Below are positions 1 to 6,317 of a stretch of 9,539 bases of DNA, piece by piece; the stretch's first letter is position 1; each line of letters starts with the position of its first letter. A program made the position numbers and the translations under genes. Source of the DNA: an uncultured Xanthobacteraceae bacterium (GTDB lineage Bacteria; Pseudomonadota; Alphaproteobacteria; Rhizobiales; Xanthobacteraceae); contig CATPBC010000350.1 of the NCBI GenBank assembly GCA_955652195.1, forward strand, positions 1-9,539, in the 5' to 3' direction. The notes under the pieces are model-generated. The model did no database searches, was not told the origin of the DNA, and saw only the letters and a list, made by a program, of their open reading frames with translations.

Positions 1-470
1 ACCGAGAGCAAGGCGCGCACCAGGAAAATGTGCGGATCGGTGCCGCGCGTCACCGCAACGCGTTTGCCTTTGAGATCCTCGATCTTGGCGATCGGCGTGT
101 CTTTTCTGGTCACCAAAGCCGTCCATTCCGGCCGGGAATAGACGTAGATCGATTTGATCGGGTTGCCGTTGATCTTGCCGAGCAGCGCCGCCGAACCCGC
201 GGTCGAGCCGAAGTCGATCGAGCCGGCGTTTAAAAACTCAAGCGCCTTGTTCGAGCCGAGCGTCTGCACACAGCGGATTCCGATGACTTATATGGTGAAT
301 TCTTTTTCGAGGAGGCACTTGTCCTTGAGCACCATGGAGACCGGATTGTAGGTCGCCCAATCGATGCGGATCTCCGCCGGCTTGTCGGCGGCGTGGGCCG
401 GCCGGTGAAAAGCGAGCGGCGCGAGCGCGACGCCTGCGGCGCTGGCAAGCAAGTTGCGGCGACTGAGCAT
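1..470 (-). pseudogene. SsuA-like sulfonate/nitrate-type ABC transporter substrate-binding protein, interrupted by an in-frame stop and cut by the left edge
   Basis: The product would be a periplasmic solute-binding protein of the aliphatic sulfonate/nitrate/taurine class, delivering substrate to an SsuBC-type ABC importer. The ATG at 470-468 has a strong ribosome site (GGAGGT, 5 bases upstream). Residues 1-28 form a Tat-like signal: SRRNLLAS, a hydrophobic stretch, then a PAHA|AD cleavage site. The mature part starts with IRIDWATYNPVSMVLKDK, typical of the family. Codon 61 (290-288) is TAA. The same frame then stays open to the window edge and reads clear family sequence, including GSNKALEFLNAGSIDFGS, SIYVYSRPEWTALV and DLKGKRVAVTRGTDPHIF. 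No base shift is needed, so the only lesion seen is the stop, although residues around it (EFTI, stop, VIGIRC) also look drifted from the usual EFxKDGIxVxW pattern. About 156 codons are visible and the C-terminal half lies outside. It could be a true pseudogene or a sequencing error. The family call is firm; the exact substrate is unknown. Confidence 0.82.
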
Positions 471-475
471 TTGGG

Positions 476-481
476 ACCTCC
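476..481 (-). promoter_or_regulatory. Ribosome binding site of the SsuA-like gene
   Basis: The minus strand reads GGAGGT, a near-complete anti-16S match, 5 bases before the ATG at 470-468. This fixes the start at 470 instead of the longer open frame that extends upstream to 593, whose extra 41 residues do not look like protein of this family. Confidence 0.8.
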
Positions 482-551
482 ACATTATGTTTTTTCCATA
501 AGAGGGCATTTGTGGCGCGTCAATCGGAAAAAATAACCACAAATAAGTGAA

Positions 552-582
552 ATTATAGAATAACCTATTCTCGGTCAGTCTA
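552..582 (-). promoter_or_regulatory. Candidate sigma-70 type promoter for the SsuA-like gene
   Basis: On the minus strand, bases 557-552 read TATAAT, an exact -10 consensus. CTGACC, about 15 bases further upstream, is a fair but closely spaced -35 match. The predicted transcript would start near 545, leaving about 75 untranslated bases. A perfect palindrome (557-571) lies between the two boxes and touches the -10, so the promoter is probably controlled. The -10 is clear; the -35 and the promoter call as a whole are inference. Confidence 0.45.
557..571. promoter_or_regulatory. Perfect 6-3-6 palindrome, candidate operator
   Basis: AGAATA, ACC, TATTCT form a perfect inverted repeat with 6-base arms and a 3-base spacer, in an AT-rich stretch of an otherwise GC-rich window. 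It fills most of the spacer between the putative -35 and -10 boxes of the minus-strand SsuA-like gene and overlaps the first -10 base, a typical place for a repressor operator. It is also about 90-100 bases upstream of glnD. I do not recognise the binding protein. LysR-type boxes and the Irr-type box were considered, but neither spacing matches well. Confidence 0.4.
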
Positions 583-627
583 CGTGACGCCAAACCTCGC
601 GTACGGCTTTGGTCGTGAGCGATTAAA

Positions 628-660
628 ATGACAGTGCCCGGCCGCTCCGCTAAGCCTTAG
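628..660 (+). CDS. Possible 10-codon leader ORF overlapping the glnD start
   Basis: An ATG at 628 opens a ten-residue frame, MTVPGRSAKP, ending in TAG at 658-660. The stop shares its last G with the GTG start of glnD, giving the arrangement TAGTG. Such one-base overlap is a usual geometry for translational coupling, which could matter because glnD itself has no visible ribosome site. The leader's own ribosome site is weak. The peptide is too short to judge by composition and may be chance; no attenuator-like codon run is present. Confidence 0.2.
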   Translation: MTVPGRSAKP

Positions 661-3512
661 TGCCGATGTTGAACCTTCGACCCTCGCGATCCTCGCAACC
701 GTCGCAACCATCCGAGCCATCGCCGCGCGGCGCCGGCGAGCTGATCGACCCGGCGGCGCTTAGCGCCGAACTCAAAGTGCTGGCCGAACGTCATGCCGGG
801 CGCGAACGCGAATTGCGCGGCGCGGTCGCCCAGCGGCTCAAAACGGCGCACATGCAGGCGCGTGCGCGCGCCGAGGATTTGTTGCTCAAGGACCGCCATG
901 GCCGGCGCTGCGCCGAGCGGCTCGCGGTCATGCAGGACGAGATCATTCGTATCCTGTTCGAATTCGCCGGCAGCGAGCTTTATCCGTCGCGCGCGCCGTC
1001 CGAGGCCGAACGCATGGCGGTGGTTGCAACCGGCGGCTACGGCCGCGGCCTGTTGGCGCCGGGCTCCGACATCGATCTTCTGTTTCTACTGCCCTACAAA
1101 CAGACGGCGTGGGGGGAATCGGTTGCCGAGGCGCTGCTCTATTGCTTGTGGGATATGGGACTGAAGGTCGGCCACGCCACGCGCTCGGTCGATGAATCGA
1201 TTCGCCAAGCCAAGTCGGACATGACGATCCGCACCGCGCTCCTCGAAGCGCGGTATCTGTTCGGCGACGTCAAGCTCTACAATGAGCTGACCGCGCGCTT
1301 CGACAAGGAAGTGGCGCAAGGCAGCGCAGCCGAATTCGTCGCCGCCAAGCTTGCCGAGCGCGAAGAGCGTCATCGCCGCGGCGGGCAATCGCGCTATCTG
1401 GTCGAACCCAACGTCAAGGACGGCAAAGGCGGCTTACGCGACCTGCACACATTGTTCTGGATCGCCAAATACGTCTATCGCGTGCGCGAGCCGGAGCAGT
1501 TGATCGAGCGCGGCGTGTTCGATCGCGACGAATACAACATGTTCCGCCGCTGCGAGGATTTTTTCTGGTCGGTCCGCTGCAACATGCACTTCCTCGCCGG
1601 CCGCGCCGAGGAACGCCTGTCGTTCGACATCCAGCGCGATATCGCCGTGCGGCTCGGCTATACCGCGCATCCCGGCTTGCGCGATGTCGAACGCTTCATG
1701 AAGCATTACTTCCTCACCGCCAAGCATGTCGGTTACCTCACCGCCATTCTCTGCGCCGGCTTAGAGGAACGCCAAGCCACCCCGGCGCCGGTGCTCAGCC
1801 GGATGATGGCGCGTTTCCGCCCGGCGCCTAGCCCGAAAAAATTGAGCGACGATTTCATCGTCGACAACAACCGCATCAATATCGCGCGCGCCGACGTGTT
1901 CCGGCGCGATCCGATCAATCTTCTCCGCCTATTCCGGCTGGCGCAGCAACACAATCTCGAATTTCACCCGGAAGCGATGCGCGCCGCCACGCGCTCGCTC
2001 AAGCTGATCGACAAGAACATGCGCGAGGACACGGAAGCTAACCGCGTGTTCCTGGAGATCCTGACCTCGCCGGACGCGACCGAAATCGTGCTGCGCCGCA
2101 TGAACGAAGCCGGCGTGCTCGGCGCCTTCGTACATGCGTTCGGCCGCATCGTGGCGATGATGCAGTTCAACATGTATCACTACTATACGGTCGACGAGCA
2201 CCTCATCCGTTGCATCGGCACGCTTAACGAGATCGCGCGCGCGGACAATCCAGAAGTTTCGCTGGCCAGCGAATTGATCAAGACGATCCAGCCGCAGCAT
2301 TACCCGGTGCTGGCCGTCGCCTTGTTCCTGCACGACATCGCCAAGGGCCGCGTCGAAGACCATTCGATTGCCGGGGCGCGTCTGGCGCGCCGCCTCGGGC
2401 CGCGCCTGGGCTTGAGCGCCGCCGATACCGAACTGGTCGCGTGGCTGGTCGAGGTTCACTTGGTGATGTCGACGGTGGCGCAATCGCGCGATCTCTCCGA
2501 CCGCAAGACGATCGAGAACTTCGCCGCGGTGGCGCAGTCGCTGGAACGGCTCAAGCTGTTGACCATTTTGACGACCGCCGACATCCGCGCCGTCGGACCC
2601 GGCGTCTGGAACGGCTGGAAGGCGCAGCTCGTGCGCACGCTGTATTACGAAACCGAGCCGGTGCTCACCGGCGGCTTCTCCGAGGTCAATCGCGCGCAGC
2701 GCGTCGCCGCCGCGCAGGCCGAATTCCGCGCCGCGCTTTCGGATTGGCCGGCCGATACGCTCGACCGTTACATCGAGCGGCACTATCCGGCGTACTGGCT
2801 CAAGGTCGACCTGGCGCACAAGCTCGGCCACGCCCGTTTCGTGCGCGCCACCGAGGCGGCCGGCAAGAAGCTTGCGACCGCGGTCGGCTTTGATGCGGCG
2901 CGCGGCGTCACCGAGCTCACCGTATTCGCGCCGGATCATCCATGGCTGCTATCGATCATCGCCGGCGCCTGCGCGCTCGGCGGCGCCAACATCGTCGATG
3001 CGCAGATCTACACCACGACCGATGGGCTGGCGCTCGACACAATCGCGGTGTCACGCGAATTCGAACGTGACGAGGATGAAGCGCGGCGCGCGGCGCGGAT
3101 CGGCGACGCCATCGAAAAGGCGGTGCGTGGCGAGCTGAAATTGCCGGACATCGTCGCCAAGCGCGCGCCGCCGAAAGGCCGGCTCAAGGCGTTCGCGATC
3201 GAGCCGGAAGTTACCGTCAACAATCAATGGTCGAACCGCTACACGGTCGTCGAAGTCACCGGGCTCGATCGGCCGGGGCTGCTTTACGAACTGACCACCA
3301 CACTGTCGAAGCTCAATCTCAACATCGCCTCGGCGCATGTCGCGACTTTCGGCGAGCGGGTGGTCGACGTGTTCTATGTCACCGACCTCACCGGCGCGCA
3401 GATCACCACCCCAACGCGCCAGGCCGCGATCAAGCGGCCGCTGTTGGCGTTGTTCACCGCGCCGACGGTCGACGCCAAATCGACCAAACAAGCGGCGGGT
3501 CGCGCAGTTTAG
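660..3512 (+). CDS. glnD: Bifunctional [protein-PII] uridylyltransferase / uridylyl-removing enzyme GlnD
   Basis: GlnD senses glutamine in the cytoplasm and adds or removes UMP on PII proteins (GlnB, GlnK), setting glutamine synthetase activity and nitrogen transcription. The 950 residues cover the whole usual architecture. The nucleotidyltransferase domain has GGYGRG at 125-130 and SDID at 136-139, whose acidic residues bind metal. A conserved central region follows (GGQSRYLVEPNVKDGKGGLRDLHTL, near 240-265, split here only by length). The HD phosphohydrolase domain has H514, HD at 558-559, H568 and H600. Two C-terminal ACT domains, near 751-830 and 860-930, sense glutamine. No key residue is missing. 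The start is GTG at 660, with ATG at 666 as an alternative; neither has a clear ribosome site. Residues 8-25 are a Ser/Pro-rich stretch not expected to matter for catalysis. In many relatives murJ follows glnD; here a cyclase gene does, 40 bases on. Confidence 0.97.
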   Translation: MPMLNLRPSRSSQPSQPSEPSPRGAGELIDPAALSAELKVLAERHAGRERELRGAVAQRLKTAHMQARARAEDLLLKDRHGRRCAERLAVMQDEIIRILFEFAGSELYPSRAPSEAERMAVVATGGYGRGLLAPGSDIDLLFLLPYKQTAWGESVAEALLYCLWDMGLKVGHATRSVDESIRQAKSDMTIRTALLEARYLFGDVKLYNELTARFDKEVAQGSAAEFVAAKLAEREERHRRGGQSRYLVEPNVKDGKGGLRDLHTLFWIAKYVYRVREPEQLIERGVFDRDEYNMFRRCEDFFWSVRCNMHFLAGRAEERLSFDIQRDIAVRLGYTAHPGLRDVERFMKHYFLTAKHVGYLTAILCAGLEERQATPAPVLSRMMARFRPAPSPKKLSDDFIVDNNRINIARADVFRRDPINLLRLFRLAQQHNLEFHPEAMRAATRSLKLIDKNMREDTEANRVFLEILTSPDATEIVLRRMNEAGVLGAFVHAFGRIVAMMQFNMYHYYTVDEHLIRCIGTLNEIARADNPEVSLASELIKTIQPQHYPVLAVALFLHDIAKGRVEDHSIAGARLARRLGPRLGLSAADTELVAWLVEVHLVMSTVAQSRDLSDRKTIENFAAVAQSLERLKLLTILTTADIRAVGPGVWNGWKAQLVRTLYYETEPVLTGGFSEVNRAQRVAAAQAEFRAALSDWPADTLDRYIERHYPAYWLKVDLAHKLGHARFVRATEAAGKKLATAVGFDAARGVTELTVFAPDHPWLLSIIAGACALGGANIVDAQIYTTTDGLALDTIAVSREFERDEDEARRAARIGDAIEKAVRGELKLPDIVAKRAPPKGRLKAFAIEPEVTVNNQWSNRYTVVEVTGLDRPGLLYELTTTLSKLNLNIASAHVATFGERVVDVFYVTDLTGAQITTPTRQAAIKRPLLALFTAPTVDAKSTKQAAGRAV

Positions 3513-3539
3513 CGGACCGGCATGACCTCAGATCGATAC

Positions 3540-3545
3540 GAGGGA
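3540..3545 (+). promoter_or_regulatory. Ribosome binding site of the cyclase gene
   Basis: GAGGGA lies 7 bases before the ATG at 3553 and supports that start. The gap from the glnD stop (3512) is only 40 bases, with no terminator-like hairpin visible, so read-through from glnD is possible. Confidence 0.6.
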
Positions 3546-3552
3546 AAGTACC

Positions 3553-4248
3553 ATGTTGCCAACGAAGCCGAGCGTCGTCGATATCAGTCTTGAGCTAGAT
3601 CCAAAGAACTTCGCCATGCGCACGCCGGCTGGATTCAAAAAGGACATGCAATTCGAGATGGAAGTCATCAAGGAGCATGACGCGCCCGGCGGCGCTGGAC
3701 AAATTGTTCGTGGCGTTCACATGCGGTTACACGCGGGAAGCCATGTCGACGCGCCTGAGCACAATGTTCGCGGTGGCACGCAAATCCATCAGCTTCCGTT
3801 GACGCTGTTCATCGGCGACGCCATCGTGGCAGACTTGCGCGACAAGCTGCCCGGCAAAGCGATTACCGCTAAAGACTTATCGAACAGGCTAGATAATCGC
3901 ATCCGTAAAGGGGATCGTCTTTTGCTTCGAACCGATCATAACAATTCGTACGACGGCGGCTCGCAGCAATGGATGGAGGATTCGCCTTATCTAACGATCG
4001 ACGCAACAATGTGGTGCATCGAAAAGGGCGCTGTAATCGTCGGCTATGATTTTTATCACGGCAATGACGAACCCGGCGCGCCGCGTGTGTTCCACAATTC
4101 GCGTACCTTAAGTGAACACGGCGTAATCACGATGCCATATCTGAAGAATCTCGATCAAATCAAAGCGGACCGATTTACGCTGATTGGGTTGCCTCTCAAG
4201 CTGATTGGTGCAGAGGCCTCACCGATCCGCGCCGTCGCACTTTTCTAA
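3553..4248 (+). CDS. Cyclase / kynurenine formamidase-type metal-dependent hydrolase
   Basis: This 231-residue protein belongs to the cyclase family (Pfam Cyclase; relatives are KynB formamidase and isatin hydrolase), small cytoplasmic enzymes that hydrolyse amide or lactam-like bonds using bound metal. The family signature HxGxHxDxPxH is complete at 60-70: H60, G62, S63 (often Thr), H64, D66, P68 and H70. VGYDFYHG (163-170) and the C-terminal NLDQIKADRFTLIGLPLKLIGAEASPIRAVA match the family fold. One oddity stands out. The usual second motif, His then about 12 residues to a metal-binding Glu in a [IV]ENLxNL context, reads here FHNSRTLSEHG then TMPYLKNL, with Pro195 at the Glu position. The second metal site may therefore differ, as it does in some non-formamidase members. 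The gene precedes a Bug receptor by 39 bases, suggesting the substrate is an imported acid. Local GC looks lower than in glnD (a 60-base sample near 3901 counts 50%). The substrate cannot be told from sequence. Confidence 0.85.
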   Translation: MLPTKPSVVDISLELDPKNFAMRTPAGFKKDMQFEMEVIKEHDAPGGAGQIVRGVHMRLHAGSHVDAPEHNVRGGTQIHQLPLTLFIGDAIVADLRDKLPGKAITAKDLSNRLDNRIRKGDRLLLRTDHNNSYDGGSQQWMEDSPYLTIDATMWCIEKGAVIVGYDFYHGNDEPGAPRVFHNSRTLSEHGVITMPYLKNLDQIKADRFTLIGLPLKLIGAEASPIRAVALF

Positions 4249-4287
4249 CGCGCCGCGTGTGAAAACAAACATCGAAGAAGCGCTCCG

Positions 4288-5261
4288 ATGCAGCTGAAAA
4301 AAGGGGGCTTGCGCTTGCGGCGTCTGCGCTTGCGGCTTTTGCTCTTGTATCGCTGCCGGCACGTGCGGAAGATCAGTTTCCCTCGCGGTTGATTACGCTG
4401 GTAGTGCCTCTCACGCCCGGAACTGCAATCGATATTCTGGCGCGGCTTTATGCTGATAAGCTTGCGCAGCTATTGCACCAGCGGATCGTGGTCTTGAACA
4501 AGCCAGGCGCCGGTGGCGTGATTGGCGCGGAAGCGGTGGCGACTGCTGCGCCGGATGGCTACACGTTGCTGTTTGCCAATTCCGGACACTCGATCCTTGG
4601 CTTGCTCAACAAAGACCTGCCGTTTGACCCTATCCACGATTTTGCTGGGGTCTCTACGGTTGGCGTGGCACCGGCCATTGTTGTCGTGCCACCATCGTTA
4701 GGGGTTGCTAATCTGAAAGAGTTCATCGATCTGGCAAAATCGAAGCCCGGCCAACTGAACTACGGGTCGGCAGGCATCGGCACGTCAACGCATCTCGCCG
4801 GTGCTTATTTCGCCGCGCAAACCAACATAAAACTCGTGCATATTCCTTACACGGTCAGTTCCAGCATCCTAACAGACATGATGACTGGAAATATCCAGGC
4901 TTCGTTCGATCCGCTAGCGTTCGTTCTATCGTTCTTGCAGCACGGCACGCTACGTGCCCTTGCAGTCGGGGCCGACGATCCTATCGCCGATCCAGTCAAG
5001 ATACCGACCGCTTTTTCCCAGGGTGTCGATTACCGGTATGCCACTTGGTACGGCATTTTGGCGCCGGCAAAGACCCCTAAGGTGGTTCTGAAGAAGCTAG
5101 CCGATGCCATAGCCCAGGCGAGTCAGGATACCGAGCTGCAGCAAAAAATAGATGCTCAGGGCATCAAGCGTACGATTATCGCTACCGATAGCTTCGATGC
5201 ATACATCAATGACGACCTCAGCCGCTTGGCTCCGTTGATGAAGAGCACTGAGCAGCAATAG
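4288..5261 (+). CDS. Bug-family (TctC-like) periplasmic solute receptor, frameshifted within its signal peptide
   Basis: Bug/TctC proteins bind carboxylates and other small acids in the periplasm for tripartite tricarboxylate transporters. The mature part is complete from about 4371. It has TPGTAIDILARL (the ligand-loop variant of PGGxxD), KPGAGGVIGAEAVATAAPDGYTLLF, LNYGSAGIGTSTHLAG, HIPYTVSSSILTDMMTG and a normal C-terminus, ending in TAG. The frame has no ATG, GTG or TTG ahead of a leader; its first usable codon, TTG at 4389, would give a protein with no signal peptide. An ATG at 4288 in another frame reads MQLKK and then hits an A6G5 run (4297-4307). Adding one base there yields MQLKKGGLALAASALA, a hydrophobic core, and PARA|ED cleavage, joined to the mature frame: 324 residues, normal for the family. 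So one base appears lost. The signal core also holds a 12-base direct repeat (4310-4321, 4325-4336). As written, export would fail. Sequencing error in the run is the main alternative. Confidence 0.8.
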
Positions 5262-5313
5262 CAGGAGGGCATCGCCGCGTCGGCTGGTGCTAGTTCGTCG
5301 GTGAGTCGATTCA
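5262..5313. other. Short convergent gap between the two Bug receptor genes
   Basis: The plus-strand and minus-strand Bug genes meet here tail to tail, so a bidirectional terminator would be expected. I see only a trivial 4-base stem (GCCG / CGGC, 5274-5284) with no T run on either strand, so no terminator is called. Confidence 0.5.
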
Positions 5314-6300
5314 TCATTGCTTTATCTGCAAATGAAATTCGTTGACTACCTTGGTGTAGCGGTCGAGTTCGTCTTCCATCAACTTCGCATAGGCCGCGGT
5401 GCCGCTTTCGGCCATATGGATGCCGAGCGTCTTCAGCCGTTCCGCCATCTCGGGCTCGCGAAGTATTTTCGCAACCGCGGACTGCAGCTTGGCGACGATC
5501 GCGGGTGACATACCAGCCGACGATTGCAAACCGAGTACCGTCGCGACATCGAAGCCCTTGTAGCCAAGCTCATCGCAGGTCCGCACCTCAGGCAGCGATT
5601 CGTCGCGTTGCAAGACACTGACGCACAGCGCGCGCAACTTGCCGGTCTTAATGAGCGAAACGACGTTTGGAATGCCGGACCACCCGGCATCCACTTCTCC
5701 AGTCAGCAGCGCGTTCACGAGACCGGTCCCGCCGCGATAGGGTACGTGAAGCAGCGCAATACCCGCCTCTTTTTCGAAGATGACCATTGTCATCTGATGG
5801 ATGGAACCGGTACCCGCCGAGCCGAAGCTCATCGCTCCGGGCTTCGATTTGGCAAGCGCCACGAATTCGGCAAGCGTGTTGGCCGGCACATCCGGTTTAA
5901 TGACCAGGATGGTCGGTAATCGCGCCAGCGCGGTAATGGGCGTGAAATCCTTGAGCGTATAATTTGCGTCGGGATTCATTGCGATGCTGATACCGAGCGA
6001 GCCGGAATCGTTCAGTCCGAGCGTGTAGCCGTCGGGCCGCGCCGCCGCCGTCTGCTTCGCGGCGATCACGCCGCCGACGCCCGGCACGTCTTCGACGACA
6101 AAAGGATTGTTCAACACTTCGCTCAGCCGGGCAGAGAGAAGCCGAGCCAGTACATCGGGATTACCGCCGGGGGCCGAAGCGGCGATGAGGCGGACCGGAT
6201 GCATCGGATAGTTTGTGTCTTGTGCCCACGCCGGCAATGACAGGAGCGACAAACAAATCGCCGCCGCCCCACAAATACGACCAATCGATGTTGCCGTCAT
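5314..6300 (-). CDS. Bug-family (TctC-like) periplasmic solute receptor
   Basis: This 328-residue secreted receptor belongs to the same family as the convergent gene at 4288-5261 but is clearly a different member. From the ATG at 6300-6298 the signal peptide runs MTATSIGRICGAAAICLSLL with a PAWA|QD cleavage site. The mature part starts NYPMHPVRLIAASAPGGNPDVLARL, holding the classic PGGxxD ligand loop. It continues with VPGVGGVIAAKQTAAARPDGYTL, MSFGSAGTGSIHQMTM, LLHVPYRGGTGLVNALLTGEVDAGW and a typical C-terminal helix region. The frame is open to a TTG at 6333, but that start would put 11 charged residues ahead of the signal and overlap the upstream gene, so 6300 is preferred. It lies 17 bases after the MetE-like gene on the same strand and is probably co-transcribed. 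No TctA or TctB membrane partner is in the window. The ligand is unknown; aromatic, dicarboxylic or other acids are typical. Confidence 0.92.
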   Translation of the reverse strand: MTATSIGRICGAAAICLSLLSLPAWAQDTNYPMHPVRLIAASAPGGNPDVLARLLSARLSEVLNNPFVVEDVPGVGGVIAAKQTAAARPDGYTLGLNDSGSLGISIAMNPDANYTLKDFTPITALARLPTILVIKPDVPANTLAEFVALAKSKPGAMSFGSAGTGSIHQMTMVIFEKEAGIALLHVPYRGGTGLVNALLTGEVDAGWSGIPNVVSLIKTGKLRALCVSVLQRDESLPEVRTCDELGYKGFDVATVLGLQSSAGMSPAIVAKLQSAVAKILREPEMAERLKTLGIHMAESGTAAYAKLMEDELDRYTKVVNEFHLQIKQ

Positions 6301-6317
6301 TTGTCGCTCTGAAAGCT

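Larger units (their letters stand above)
471..659. other. Divergent intergenic region between the SsuA-like gene and glnD
   Basis: This 189-base gap separates two divergently read genes and should hold both promoters. The minus-strand promoter and palindrome are listed separately. For glnD, a weak -10-like TAAAAT lies at 624-629 with no convincing -35, so its promoter is not identified. No hairpin followed by a T run was seen. The stretch from 484 to 570 is noticeably AT-rich compared with both flanking genes. Confidence 0.6.

Noticed and set aside
288..593. Long start at 593 for the SsuA-like gene
   Set aside because: The extra residues do not look like this family and cross the promoter region; the strong GGAGGT site fits the ATG at 470.
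1929..2939. A 336-codon open frame on the minus strand inside glnD
   Set aside because: It is antisense to a fully conserved part of GlnD, is rich in Arg, Gly and His as expected of a GC-rich shadow frame, and shows no known domain.
4296..4305. Programmed -1 ribosomal frameshift site in the Bug receptor leader
   Set aside because: The A6G5 run is suggestive, but in the reading register neither G-AAA-AAA nor A-AAA-GGG gives full re-pairing in the -1 frame, and no stimulatory stem was evident. Mutation or sequencing error is simpler.
4310..4336. 12-base direct repeat (TGCGCTTGCGGC, twice, 15 bases apart)
   Set aside because: It encodes Ala/Leu repeats in a signal peptide core and is explained by codon bias in a low-complexity segment; no sign of an att site or mobile-element edge.
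5274..5284. Possible terminator between the convergent Bug genes
   Set aside because: The stem is only four pairs and no T run follows on either strand.
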